A DNA stretch of 64,000 nucleotides from an uncultured Clostridia bacterium (GCA_946186665.1 CAMHOE010000006.1:1-64000); one strand, 5' to 3'; counted from the first letter of the stretch, positions 8,489 to 17,607 are shown. The notes: generated by a model not told the origin, from the letters alone. Numbers and translations: made by a program.

Positions 8489-8707
8489 TCAGGCAAGCCC
8501 CCATTCTTTTTTACAATCCTCCAATGAAAACACTTCGTCCTTATCGGCATCTGTATCGTTCAGATATTCCTCCACCAGACGTTTGCAAAAAAAATCATCC
8601 TGTGCTTCTTCAGAGATCACCATGCCCTGTAGATAAGCTAATACATATCCCAATTTATCATCCGGAAGCTCATCAAGTATCCGTGCGATCATCTCTCTGT
8701 TGCTCAT
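8489..8707 (-). CDS. Putative antitoxin of the RelE-like module
   Basis: A 72-aa acidic protein (MSNREMIARILDELPDDKLG start) follows a GGAGGTG ribosome site six bases before the ATG; the GTG nine bases further upstream is too close to that site. Its small acidic character, helical N-terminus and position directly upstream of, and coupled to, the RelE-like frame identify it as the antitoxin half. The exact family is not recognised. With the toxin frameshifted it may be kept alone or may be neutral. Confidence 0.65.
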   Translation of the reverse strand: MSNREMIARILDELPDDKLGYVLAYLQGMVISEEAQDDFFCKRLVEEYLNDTDADKDEVFSLEDCKKEWGLA

Positions 8708-9276
8708 AGTCAGCACCTCCGTTTTTTCTTCATTATAACATAACCGAGAAAAAAATCAACCGCCTTATGAAAAAACCGCTCTGTTGTTTTAAGTCGGCAA
8801 AAATATTAAACCTCGCTTTTCGTGTGGCTTTAATCATAACAATTCTTGAAGTTTAAGTACTGCCCTTGTCTGCTCATATATGAAAGTCTGCCGCTGGTCG
8901 GCAGCACCTTCATCCGTTTCGCCGCCGTTTTCGCTGCCGTTTGTACTGTATTGTATCCCTGCATCCTCAACAGCATTATTTTATTATCGTTCCTACTGAC
9001 TCTTTGTGATAAACAATCAGTCTCACGTACAAGACAAAAAATATTTTCTATCAAATACTTTCCTCTTCATTTACTTAAGGTAAAAATCCACTATACAACT
9101 GAATAAAATAGGAGTATAATGGGTGTAAACTATTCATGATCAATATATTATTTTGCTGGCTGTCTCCCTGAACATTTTATCCCTACGGATTTATCTGAAG
9201 GCTTTAATATTTCTTGATCGGTCGGAAATAGTATAAAAAACATTAACAGAAATACAGTATATAAGGAGTGATCGGG
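8708..9276. other. Accessory intergenic region with a possible coding relic
   Basis: There is no intact gene. On the minus strand at 8834-8980 a 48-codon frame without a start ends with QRQTFIYEQTRAVLKLQELL and a stop. It reads like the C-terminal tail of a larger protein, and its GC-rich codons (AACGGCGGCGAA) differ from the AT-rich surroundings, so I take it as a degraded mobile or accessory gene end of unknown family. AT-rich DNA with GTATAAT at 9111-9117 may hold the promoter of the downstream gene. Confidence 0.35.
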
Positions 9277-10221
9277 ATGAGCTATATTGAAGAAGAAATC
9301 GGCAAAAAATTAACAGACCGTGGTTTTATCAAGGAGGGAAGTGAGTATTACTGCTCGGCTCCTATGGACTTCAGGTTTAATAAGTTAACTTGGAAAGCAT
9401 TATACAAGAACGATCTGCCGCCTTTTAAGGCATTTGAGTCTTTGTTGGGCAGTTATATCGACAGCTATATTTGCGATTTGAACAATAATAAGAACGACGA
9501 TGATTTTATAGAGATCAAGAATCATATACATATCGGTTCCGATTTGTCAGATTGGCTGGAAATACCGGTAAGGCTCAATCTTGGTCTGAATGTAGATGCT
9601 TATTCAGAGTACACCCTGAATACAGTCTATCCCGCCTATCTTGGCGAGGATTATGACAGTATGAACAAAGGGCAGTTCAAAGATTCTTCCATCATGTGGC
9701 TCACCCGAAGACAAGGTTATAAACAATCTCAGCTCCGGAATGCCCTGTATTCCATAAAAGACAAAAATGCAAGCAGTCTGATCAAGAGTCCATATTTATA
9801 TTCCGCAGCCAAAGAAGTCTGGAACGAACTGTCAATATTTAATCAGCTTGGCTTTTTTGTAATAGTTCCAATTAAAGAGCTATTGCTGCTGATCACCATG
9901 GAAAAATGGGGAAAGCAGCATAAGAAGTGGCCGGGTTATATACTGCTGGACAGCAGTGTACGCTGTGGGTTTTATACTTCATGGGAAGGGTCATGCAGTG
10001 CGTTAGGGATCAAACTGGAAAAACCGGTCAAGCTGCCGCTGAATGTATCAGATATAGAACCCGACGACAGCCTGAACGGAATTGATTATTATTATTCACT
10101 TTACGATGTATGTAATGATGAAAGTATCTGGCAGCCCGAAAAAATACTGCATTGGGGGCTTCCTCGTCAGTTCCGTCGTGACGCTTCGAAGTGGGGAGTT
10201 TTATCAATTCCGGATATTTGA
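9277..10221 (+). CDS. Hypothetical protein, 314 aa
   Basis: The start is the ATG at 9277, eight bases after AAGGAG; a GTG at 9268 lies inside the ribosome site and is rejected. The product (MSYIEEEIGKKLTDRGFIKE start) is soluble and rich in aromatic residues, with Trp spread through it (LTWKALYK, SDWLEIP, SIMWLTR, EKWGKQHKKW, SIWQPEKILHW). There is no signal peptide and no recognised motif. It stands alone between a decayed toxin-antitoxin module and the kinase/helicase operon, which runs convergently. It could be an accessory defence or immunity-type protein, but nothing in the sequence proves this. Confidence 0.7.
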   Translation: MSYIEEEIGKKLTDRGFIKEGSEYYCSAPMDFRFNKLTWKALYKNDLPPFKAFESLLGSYIDSYICDLNNNKNDDDFIEIKNHIHIGSDLSDWLEIPVRLNLGLNVDAYSEYTLNTVYPAYLGEDYDSMNKGQFKDSSIMWLTRRQGYKQSQLRNALYSIKDKNASSLIKSPYLYSAAKEVWNELSIFNQLGFFVIVPIKELLLLITMEKWGKQHKKWPGYILLDSSVRCGFYTSWEGSCSALGIKLEKPVKLPLNVSDIEPDDSLNGIDYYYSLYDVCNDESIWQPEKILHWGLPRQFRRDASKWGVLSIPDI

Positions 10222-10248
10222 TATTTTATCAATTCCGGATATTTGATA
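10199..10248. repeat. Perfect 25-bp tandem duplication over the stop of the 9277 gene
   Basis: Unit TTTTATCAATTCCGGATATT plus TGATA occurs at 10199-10223 and again at 10224-10248 without mismatch. The first copy contains the stop codon, so the duplication does not alter the protein. Confidence 0.9.
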
Positions 10249-10253
10249 ATTTG

Positions 10254-10282
10254 TTGACAATAAGTCTGTCATGTATTATTAT
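10254..10282 (+). promoter_or_regulatory. Sigma-A-like promoter pointing into the 10.3-10.6 kb spacer
   Basis: TTGACA at 10254-10259, 17 bp, TATTAT at 10277-10282. Transcription would begin near 10290, downstream of the only upstream ATG (10271), so it would make an RNA that converges on the 3' end of the PP2C gene. Confidence 0.45.
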
Positions 10283-10567
10283 ATAATCAGAGAGCTGTTT
10301 AAGTATCCTTACGCGACAAACGATCATATACCAAAACGTCTTTTTTTGCCTGTACCTTTTAGGTGGGAACAGAGATATGTGGTTGTTATCACTTCTTTTG
10401 ACGGAATGGAGTTTGAGATTGAGAAAGCGACAGCTCTCTTTTTTGCGCTCTTTTGTAATGATAAGGAACCGGCTCAGCACTTGTTTAAGCAGCAGGCGGT
10501 AAATAGAATTGCCCCATATTATCAAGGTGGTATTCAGAGAAAGCAGTATATAAAATTCTTTGTCTAA
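10271..10567 (+). CDS. Doubtful 98-codon frame
   Basis: An open frame of 98 codons lacks a ribosome site and its ATG overlaps the -10 region described above. An internal ATG at 10406 (MEFEIEKATALFFALF) also lacks a Shine-Dalgarno. A similar-sized opposite frame covers the same DNA. The segment is listed because it fills an otherwise empty 350-bp spacer; it may be a decayed gene end or an untranslated RNA. Confidence 0.25.
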   Translation: MYYYIIRELFKYPYATNDHIPKRLFLPVPFRWEQRYVVVITSFDGMEFEIEKATALFFALFCNDKEPAQHLFKQQAVNRIAPYYQGGIQRKQYIKFFV

Positions 10568-10577
10568 AGTTATTCTT

Positions 10578-11306
10578 TCACTTATCATGATCATTAGCAA
10601 TAATTATCACCGAAATATCATCCTCTGAGCCGTTATCAAGTGCTTTCCGAACGATAATACCGCACTTTTCTTCAAAGGTTTCTTCGCTGTTGATAATATC
10701 CTCAATGGTATCTAAATCCACATATTCATGTATTCCGTCTGATGTCAGAATTGCCAATGTAAACGGCTGACACTTATCAACATACAGCTTTGAGAGCAAA
10801 ATCGGATCTCCTCCGCCAAAGCAATTTGTGATCTCGTTCCTGTTGCATAATTCTGCCGCCTCATATTGATTGGTACTTAAAAGCCAGTTGTATGTAGTGT
10901 GATCCTGTGTGATCTGTTTCAGGTATCTTCCCTGTTTTATATATGCCCTGCTGTTGCCAACATGAATAAGTCTGATACCGCCTTTCTCAAAACAAAAGCC
11001 TGTCAGGGTCGCAGCCATTTTTGAATTGATCTCGTCCTGCTTTGAGTTTCTGATAAGGTCATCGTTTATCTTTTGCAAATGGCTTTTCAGATCAACAGAA
11101 CCATCCCATTTTGCAAGCTCACTCAGCACAAACTTCGACGCATCTGCTCCGCCGCTGTTTCCTCCCACACCATCCGCAGCACATACAAAACCGGTATCAG
11201 GCACAGAAAAGACAGCAGATGTTTCAGACATTACCTCTCTGTCAACAAGGACAGCATCCTCGCTGACTGAATGATGTTTTCCCTTTCGTGTCATTACATA
11301 TACCAT
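10578..11306 (-). CDS. PP2C-type Ser/Thr protein phosphatase
   Basis: The 242-aa soluble protein has the PP2C metal-site motifs in order: SEDAVLVD near residue 15, ADGVGG near 43, HVGNSRAYI near 115, TSDGIHEYV near 188 and EDDISVII near the C-terminus. It would remove phosphates from Ser/Thr placed by the kinase at 15844-17607. Its ATG overlaps the TGA of the ClpB-like gene (TGATG) behind a GAGGTG site, so it is translationally coupled as the last gene of the seven-gene operon. No membrane segment or regulatory domain is fused to it. Confidence 0.9.
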   Translation of the reverse strand: MVYVMTRKGKHHSVSEDAVLVDREVMSETSAVFSVPDTGFVCAADGVGGNSGGADASKFVLSELAKWDGSVDLKSHLQKINDDLIRNSKQDEINSKMAATLTGFCFEKGGIRLIHVGNSRAYIKQGRYLKQITQDHTTYNWLLSTNQYEAAELCNRNEITNCFGGGDPILLSKLYVDKCQPFTLAILTSDGIHEYVDLDTIEDIINSEETFEEKCGIIVRKALDNGSEDDISVIIIANDHDK

Positions 11307-13180
11307 CAGATCACCTCACAGGTACAATCAAGCGTATGCGGAGAGCTGTCACAATCAATACTATTTATCGTGATAGACACACCGCCTTTTATATTCCCAT
11401 CGAACATATAGCGTGAAAGCGGATCTATAAGCAGGCTTTCCACGATATTGCCTATTCCTCGTCCGCCGTTGCCCAGATTATCGATAGCCTTTGAAACAAG
11501 CACATCTCTTGCTTTTTCCGATATAACAAGCTCAATTCTCTTTTCGGACGAAAGGCTTTTCTTTATTCTTTCAATCTGTGAATCAAGTATCAGCTCTGCT
11601 ATTTCCGGACGGATAAAGTCAAATACAACGATATTCTCCCCTATCCTGTTCAATATCTCCGGTCTGCCAAGCTCCAGTTTGAAATAATCCTCTATCGCCC
11701 TGCGTACTCTATCCTGAACCTCCGTATAATCCATTTCTGATGTAACATTGGCTTCTCTTGTTCCGAACTCATTTCTTGTATAGATACCAAGATTGCTTGT
11801 AAAGATAATGATACACTCCGAAAAATATACTGTATTGCCCTGACCGTCCGTCATGCGTCCATCCTCAAGTATTTGAAGAAATTTATCAAATATTGAAGGG
11901 TGGGCTTTTTCTATTTCGTCAAACAACAGAATAGAAAACGGATTATTCTTCACAGCATTGGTAAGCTGACCGCCTGCCTCATAGCCCACATATCCGGGAG
12001 GAGCGCCAAGCAGCTTCTGGTCACTATGGCTCTGGCTGTACTCACTCATATCAAACCGGATACAGCAGCTTTCATCTCCAAAGAGTAACTCCGCTAAAGT
12101 CTTTGCCGTTTCTGTTTTGCCTGTACCGGTAGGACCTGCAAAGAATAATATTCCTTTGGGCTTTGCGTGAGATGAACCTTGCAGTCCTGACATTCCTGTA
12201 ACTGCACGTTTTACCACATCAAGCGTTTTCATAACAGCATGATTTTGTCCTTTAACACGCTTCTGAAATGTTTCTTCCGCATTTCTCAATACATCCGAAT
12301 CAAGGCTGTCCCAAGGGTTTTCCCTTATTCCGTATCTATATAGATCTATAACCGACGACATCTGATGTATTCTTATTTTTTCATTTTTACAGAGTCTTCT
12401 CAGACCATTTATTTCTGTAAAGCTAAAACCGTCTGTCAGTCCGATAAATCTGTCCTGTATCTTTTCAAGCTCGTCCTTATGTTCTTCAAAATACGGGTAA
12501 TCCTCGTCAAATACATCAGCAGCAAAAAAGCTCTCAAAGTTCTCACTCTTTATTATCCGCTCTCTTTCTTCCTTTGAGGGCGTATCAATATGTATCGTTT
12601 TGACATTAGGATTATCAAGATAGAACCATGCCGGAATATCATTGACCTTATCGACTACCATCACAACAAGATTTTTCACTGTTCCTGACGGAGTTCTGAC
12701 ATCCTTTCCTTCCATTGAAGCCAGAAGCAGATTAGTAAAGCTGTCAACCTCCGACTGATCTATATTATCCGGTGAGGTAATATATCGTGACGCAAGATTC
12801 ATAATGACTGCAACAGGCTCTTTATTCTGACTTACGGCTGTTCTGATAAGTGAGGCAGCCGAATTGCTTTTGCCTTTAAAATCACTCGGAACAGAATCTC
12901 CGTCCATCCTTGCCTTTGTTATATCGGCAAATCTTCCCGTATGTTTTCCATCACAAGAATTATAGAATCCCTGCATACTGTCGTAAAACACTACCGTCTT
13001 ATATCCTGCATCGCAAAAGTAATAATGCAGATATTCGGGCAGTCTCAGGATACTGCCCTTTGGTGTGCTGCCCTCAACAGGATACTGATACACATCCAGC
13101 ACATTTCCTTCGATCAGAATAAGCGGCTTTATCTTACAGAAAATCCCAAGCTCTCTGTGCCATTTTGAAATATAGTCCAT
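11306..13180 (-). CDS. ClpB/ClpA-like AAA+ ATPase with degenerate first module
   Basis: The start is the ATG at 13180 (MDYISKWHREL) after GAGAGGTG; a 14-codon longer frame has no ribosome site. Residues 1-250 resemble an AAA module without a Walker A (LILIEGNVLDVYQYP at the expected place), ending in a lid-like segment. Residues ~310-620 are a full Clp D2-type domain: FAGPTGTGKTETAKT (~348), GAPPGYVGYEAGG pore loop, FDEIEKAHPSIFDKFLQILE Walker B and TSNLG sensor 1. This is an unfoldase or remodelling ATPase. No Clp N-domain or ClpP-binding loop can be seen. It overlaps the phosphatase gene and follows the radical SAM gene by 10 bp. Confidence 0.88.
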   Translation of the reverse strand: MDYISKWHRELGIFCKIKPLILIEGNVLDVYQYPVEGSTPKGSILRLPEYLHYYFCDAGYKTVVFYDSMQGFYNSCDGKHTGRFADITKARMDGDSVPSDFKGKSNSAASLIRTAVSQNKEPVAVIMNLASRYITSPDNIDQSEVDSFTNLLLASMEGKDVRTPSGTVKNLVVMVVDKVNDIPAWFYLDNPNVKTIHIDTPSKEERERIIKSENFESFFAADVFDEDYPYFEEHKDELEKIQDRFIGLTDGFSFTEINGLRRLCKNEKIRIHQMSSVIDLYRYGIRENPWDSLDSDVLRNAEETFQKRVKGQNHAVMKTLDVVKRAVTGMSGLQGSSHAKPKGILFFAGPTGTGKTETAKTLAELLFGDESCCIRFDMSEYSQSHSDQKLLGAPPGYVGYEAGGQLTNAVKNNPFSILLFDEIEKAHPSIFDKFLQILEDGRMTDGQGNTVYFSECIIIFTSNLGIYTRNEFGTREANVTSEMDYTEVQDRVRRAIEDYFKLELGRPEILNRIGENIVVFDFIRPEIAELILDSQIERIKKSLSSEKRIELVISEKARDVLVSKAIDNLGNGGRGIGNIVESLLIDPLSRYMFDGNIKGGVSITINSIDCDSSPHTLDCTCEVI

Positions 13181-13190
13181 ACTGCACCTC

Positions 13191-13766
13191 TCAATCGTTA
13201 AAACCCTTTCTATGTATACCAACAGAAACTATCCCATCTGCCGTTGTAAAATTCTGTATCTGATTATGCGTTTCAGATAAATACTTTTGATACAAAGTGC
13301 TGTATCCGGAATTAAGTATATGTATCTTCTGATTAGAAGAACCCCTTAGCAGAGAATTATCGTTCAGCTCCTCAATATATGCTCCGTCTATTAACACCGC
13401 AGCATTGTTCAGAATAAAATCTGTCGCTGTATCATTCATGGCTTTAAGTTCTTCAAGCTTATATCCGGAATAGATCAGAATGTCGTCTGATATAACGCTG
13501 ATCTCTTTTATAAGTTCAGACAGATCCTGCGGCTGATAAAACGGTTCTCCTCCTGAAATGGTGAAGCCATCAACAGGATGACTGTCAGATATTTTATGTA
13601 TCAGCCTCAACAGGTTATCTGTTGAGATCTCAAATTCAGGCTTTCGCTGCCATAATTCCGGATTGCTGCATCCTTTACAGCCACGATCACATCCGCTCAG
13701 CCAAATCCCCACACGCTCACCCGGTCCCAATACTCTCACAGGATATAGTATTCTTGCAACATTCAT
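13191..13766 (-). CDS. NrdG-like small radical SAM protein
   Basis: The 191-aa product has the [4Fe-4S]/AdoMet signature CDRGCKGC (Cys26, Cys30, Cys33) and the GGEPF motif (~75). It is shaped like the activating enzymes of glycyl-radical enzymes, such as NrdG and PflA, but no glycyl-radical partner is in the operon. Its ATG overlaps the FHA gene (ATGA), so it is co-translated with signalling genes. It could generate a radical on, or modify, one of the operon proteins, or act in nucleotide chemistry. Substrate unknown. Confidence 0.85.
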   Translation of the reverse strand: MNVARILYPVRVLGPGERVGIWLSGCDRGCKGCSNPELWQRKPEFEISTDNLLRLIHKISDSHPVDGFTISGGEPFYQPQDLSELIKEISVISDDILIYSGYKLEELKAMNDTATDFILNNAAVLIDGAYIEELNDNSLLRGSSNQKIHILNSGYSTLYQKYLSETHNQIQNFTTADGIVSVGIHRKGFND

Positions 13767-14392
13767 ATCTTCACCCGAAAAATAAAATACGCAGCCTGAT
13801 CCTGCCGTTTTCCGGCAACGATCTTTCCTCCAAGCCCTATCTCGTCCCCTTCATGCAGTTCCACAGGTGTATCTGACGGTATTTCTTCATTGTTGATAAA
13901 GGTCTTATTGGTTCTGCTCAGATTTTTGATAAATACCCTATCAGCAACAACTGTTAATTCTGCGTGCTGTCTGCTGACAAAAGGCTTGTTTTTCAGATGA
14001 TCCTTCAGCTCACATTCACGCCCCAGTATGATAAAAGGCTTATCTATTGTAACAGAAAAATCATCATTCAATGTATGCAGTTCATAGGAAAAGCTTTCTT
14101 CACAGGCTTTCACTTTGGCAGAAGGAATAATATCGGAAATATCCTCTCCGCACTCCCTGCATTTTCTTGCCTGTGACGGATTTTCTGCGCCGCATTCACA
14201 TATACGCACAAGCTCAGTTTTCTCTGTTACAGCGGCAAATTCGGCGGGGATTTCTTCTGCCGGTTTTGTATCGTCATCAACGATTCTTATAGCAGTCAGA
14301 TCCGACTCACAGTACCTGCACTCAATAAGACCGGGAGAATTCTTTTTGCCGCATTCGGGACATATTTTATACTTGGTCAACTCCGTTGTCAT
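13763..14392 (-). CDS. FHA-domain protein with two zinc ribbons
   Basis: The 209-aa product has a first zinc ribbon (CPECGKK ... CRYCESD, residues 11-30), a second one (CECGAENPSQARKCRECGED, ~68-87) and a C-terminal FHA domain (~105-205) with the conserved ILGRE, VSRQHAEL, and NKTFINNE elements. FHA domains bind phosphothreonine, so this protein is the natural reader of the kinase in the same operon. It overlaps both neighbours by four bases. Confidence 0.9.
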   Translation of the reverse strand: MTTELTKYKICPECGKKNSPGLIECRYCESDLTAIRIVDDDTKPAEEIPAEFAAVTEKTELVRICECGAENPSQARKCRECGEDISDIIPSAKVKACEESFSYELHTLNDDFSVTIDKPFIILGRECELKDHLKNKPFVSRQHAELTVVADRVFIKNLSRTNKTFINNEEIPSDTPVELHEGDEIGLGGKIVAGKRQDQAAYFIFRVKI

Positions 14393-15828
14393 TCAATTTT
14401 CATCTCTTTCCTCTTAGCCTGTTTTCTTTGCTTTCCTGCTGTTTTCATTTCAGAAACCTGAACAGAAGCATCGATATCATAATCATTCATATTGATAATA
14501 GCCGCATATTCTGCTGTCGGCGGTGACAACGCAATACGGTTTCCGACCACTATTCCCTTTGCGAGCATACGCTTTTCAAATTCTGAAAACTCACTGCAAA
14601 AGCTTTCCATATCCCGTGTCAGTATTTTACTCTCTTCCTCAGAGGGAATTCCGTCCTCCCTCGCAAGACCTCCAAGCTCCATCGAGATTTGTCCATCAGA
14701 CGAAAATGTCACATTTACAGCTGTTCCTTCATTAAAGGTATATAGTTCATTCCTGAAATGCTTTCCGCTTTTTTTACGGACTTCTCTTGAACCTATCAGT
14801 TCATATCCCATATCTGACAACACCTCATCAACGCTTTCTTGAATATACTCCTGTTCACGCCGCCTTATCAACTGCTGTTCTATTCTCTGTATCTCTGCAT
14901 CAATAAATTCTATGTGTGAATCAGAACAATCAAGCTCCTTTGGATTTTCCTGCGCAAGCGTACACAGCGCCTTATAGCCTGCATATTTTTCTGCAAATCC
15001 TTTCTTTTTCTCTTCCTGCTCTCTCTTATAGTTCTCTGCTTTTTTCAGAAGAGGTTTGACAGTAACAGAATCAAAGTTTTTAAGATGTCCGGCAGAAGAG
15101 ATCCTCTCAAGCATCAAAACAGCGTTTTTAGCATCATTGATGATACTGAGTGATAACTCCTCATCTTTGATGATAGTCAGGATCTTATCATAAATTGCAC
15201 TTTTTCTTTTACGGAATTCATCATCAGAATTCTCGTCAGGCATTTCAAAAGAATATACTCCATTCAGATCATCCATTATACTGTCCTGTATTTTTCGGAT
15301 AACCCCTTCATCACTTCGTTTCATATACCTTGATTCTTCCGATACTGTTTCTGAACTTTCAAGGTCTTTAATGATACTGCTCTGTATAGCGGAAGTGTTG
15401 CACTTGTCCTGATATATGATACTGTCAGATTCCGCCATCAATTTTTCAGCACGAGCCTTAAGCCTTTGTAACCGTTTCAATTCTGATAGCTTTTGAGAAT
15501 ACATTTCTTCAGAAACAGTATACTTCACAGATATGCCTGGCATATTCCCTGACAGCTCAGAACGTATGCTTTTTATCTCATTATTTATTTTTTGCTGAAG
15601 GGCTTGTATTCTGTCCGCCTGATCTGCGCCTTCAGATGTTCTTTTCATAAGCAGCTGCACATTACCCATCTGTTTTTCAAAGTCCCTCGAATATGAATCC
15701 AGCTCCATGAGGATATCCTTAATTCTCTCAGCACATGCCACAGCTCGATGTTCGCACCTTATCTGACCCATTACAATTTCTCTTGCCCGCCCGGTCAAGG
15801 CATATATTGAGATTTTCGGTCCGCTCAT
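14389..15828 (-). CDS. MSGPK-type coiled-coil protein of unknown function
   Basis: The start is ATG 15828, nine bases after AGGAG; the GTG two codons upstream would sit too near that site. The product (479 aa) opens with MSGPKISIYALTGRAREIV, a motif I have seen at the N-terminus of uncharacterised Clostridial proteins. Residues ~40-320 are strongly charged and predicted coiled coil. A compact C-terminal domain (~330-440) carries the beta-rich YELIGSREVRKKSGKHFRNE stretch. There are no catalytic motifs. Given its place between kinase and FHA genes it may be a scaffold or the phosphorylated effector. It ends in a Lys/Arg-rich tail. Confidence 0.7.
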   Translation of the reverse strand: MSGPKISIYALTGRAREIVMGQIRCEHRAVACAERIKDILMELDSYSRDFEKQMGNVQLLMKRTSEGADQADRIQALQQKINNEIKSIRSELSGNMPGISVKYTVSEEMYSQKLSELKRLQRLKARAEKLMAESDSIIYQDKCNTSAIQSSIIKDLESSETVSEESRYMKRSDEGVIRKIQDSIMDDLNGVYSFEMPDENSDDEFRKRKSAIYDKILTIIKDEELSLSIINDAKNAVLMLERISSAGHLKNFDSVTVKPLLKKAENYKREQEEKKKGFAEKYAGYKALCTLAQENPKELDCSDSHIEFIDAEIQRIEQQLIRRREQEYIQESVDEVLSDMGYELIGSREVRKKSGKHFRNELYTFNEGTAVNVTFSSDGQISMELGGLAREDGIPSEEESKILTRDMESFCSEFSEFEKRMLAKGIVVGNRIALSPPTAEYAAIINMNDYDIDASVQVSEMKTAGKQRKQAKRKEMKIE

Positions 15829-15843
15829 TTTCACTCTCTCCTT

Positions 15844-17607
15844 TTATTCATTCATAGATGTTTTCCATTTTTCAATTTCCTCACTCTTCCCGAGGGACAA
15901 AAGCCATGTTTCAAGCTGTACATCAAGATTTCCGTCGTAATCAACTAATCTGTGACATACTTCTTCAAATTTTCCAAATGATTCCTCTGCTATTCTTCTG
16001 AGATATGCGGCAAATTCTCCGACAGTGCGAAACTGATTTCCATCCAGCAGAAACAGCTTTTGACCGGACAGTGAATATGCCATCAGATAATATGTACGCA
16101 TAAAATCTGTACCATTATTCTTTTCAAGCTCGTATGAATCCTCTATAGCATCCGCAACCCTTTTTAGTTTCTCGTTCTTTGGATAAACCATCTGTACATA
16201 CTGAGATAATACCCTTTCAGAAAGAATACTTGAATAGTACGAAAAACCGGATGTATCATTATCCCAAAGCTTTTCCAAGGCCTCTCTGCCGAATGCCGCC
16301 AGACTCTCATAAGTTTTGCCAAGCCATACAAAGCTTTTTAATCTCGGATCGATACGGTAAAGCAGCTTCCAGAAAATAATATCATCCTTTCCGTTTTCCC
16401 GTGCGGCAGTTTCCTCAGCAGCCTGACACTTCCTTGCGAGCTCCATATTCCATTTTCTGAAATAGCCTGTAATATTGCCCCTGAAAAGCAGCTTTTTACC
16501 TTCCTCCCAATGCTTAGCCAATGCAGCAACAAGTAGATCCGGATTTGTATAAACCTCTCCCATAAAGTCAAAGCTCGGCACAGAGCCATTCCCCGCATTA
16601 CCGATACCCTCTCCCGGGATAACAAGGTCATCTCCATCAATCCAGCTTTTAACTTCTTCATAAGTCCATCTGCGGTTAGGATTATTCTTATTATTTCGAT
16701 TACTGATGTCATAATAGGTCAATGCAGAAATAAAATCCTTTAACCTGTCAGACATATTTTCAGGGTACGGAATATGCTGTACAGAAATGGTCTGTTCTAT
16801 TTCCTCCGGCTGCATATTGGCATAGGGAGTATATCCGCAAAACAATTCATACAAGGTGATACCGAAGGAATAATAATCAGATTCCTTCAAAAATACATTC
16901 CTGAATGTTTCGGGAGCAGAATACTCCGGTGTCATTCCGGTCTTGGTAACAAGAACCGTACTTCCATCCGAAACGAAGGAGCTTATTCCGAAATCAATAA
17001 TTGAAACGCTTTTTCCATCACTGTTCAGCATGATGTTCGAGGGCTTAAGGTCTTTGTGGATAATTCCTGCATCATGTATCGCTTTCAGTCCTTCATTTAT
17101 TGACGGAATGATAATATCGGTAAGTTCTTCTTCGGTAAATGTATGTCCCTGTAAGCTGCCCTTTTCATAATAAGGAATTATTTCAACAGGATAGCCATTA
17201 TAGTTTCCGGTAGTGTAGAGCCTTGCAACATAAGGAGAGTCTATTTTCATCAAGGCGTTGACCACATCCTGTTTAACGGCAAACCTGCGTCTGTATATTT
17301 TTGCGATATATAAATCAGAACCATCAGCGCACAAATACAAGTCAGCCTCACCGGATGCTACTTCCATTTGACTTCTTATGATATACTTTTCACAAACAAC
17401 CGTTCCCTCCGGAATATATTCACCGGTTGTTTTCAGATTATTCTGACGGTTGTATTCTTCAACTATATCCCTGTTTATCATAGTTGCATTTTCATCCTGT
17501 AAAGCAGGATCGATCACTGTATGTCCATTCTCCACAGCAATCTCATTGTTTATTACAGTGGCATTTGAATATTGCAAATCAGGATTAATAACAGTATGAT
17601 TTTCCAT
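15844..17607 (-). CDS. Ser/Thr protein kinase with repeated TVI N-terminus
   Basis: The 587-aa product has a kinase domain at ~70-325: ATP-binding Lys103 (IAKIY), catalytic loop IHKDLKPSN (Asp186, Asn191), DFG at 205-207 and APE-type SAPETF. The Gly-rich loop is weak. Residues 1-50 contain two copies of a His-Thr-Val-Ile ... Asn-Ala-Thr-x-Ile-Asn pattern, likely phosphorylation or FHA-docking sites. Residues ~340-587 form an alpha-helical C-terminal region of unknown role with no membrane segment, unlike PASTA kinases. Start after GAGGTG. Confidence 0.92.
   Translation of the reverse strand: MENHTVINPDLQYSNATVINNEIAVENGHTVIDPALQDENATMINRDIVEEYNRQNNLKTTGEYIPEGTVVCEKYIIRSQMEVASGEADLYLCADGSDLYIAKIYRRRFAVKQDVVNALMKIDSPYVARLYTTGNYNGYPVEIIPYYEKGSLQGHTFTEEELTDIIIPSINEGLKAIHDAGIIHKDLKPSNIMLNSDGKSVSIIDFGISSFVSDGSTVLVTKTGMTPEYSAPETFRNVFLKESDYYSFGITLYELFCGYTPYANMQPEEIEQTISVQHIPYPENMSDRLKDFISALTYYDISNRNNKNNPNRRWTYEEVKSWIDGDDLVIPGEGIGNAGNGSVPSFDFMGEVYTNPDLLVAALAKHWEEGKKLLFRGNITGYFRKWNMELARKCQAAEETAARENGKDDIIFWKLLYRIDPRLKSFVWLGKTYESLAAFGREALEKLWDNDTSGFSYYSSILSERVLSQYVQMVYPKNEKLKRVADAIEDSYELEKNNGTDFMRTYYLMAYSLSGQKLFLLDGNQFRTVGEFAAYLRRIAEESFGKFEEVCHRLVDYDGNLDVQLETWLLSLGKSEEIEKWKTSMNE

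Noticed and set aside
10229..10600. Minus-strand frame of 123 codons behind the PP2C gene
   Set aside because: It overlaps the PP2C 3' end, lacks a ribosome site and reads as low-complexity basic/hydrophobic sequence.
10578..17607. T6SS-type threonine phosphorylation pathway (PpkA, PppA, Fha, ClpV)
   Set aside because: The set of families is alike, but no T6SS sheath, tube or membrane-complex gene is present and the host is Gram-positive.
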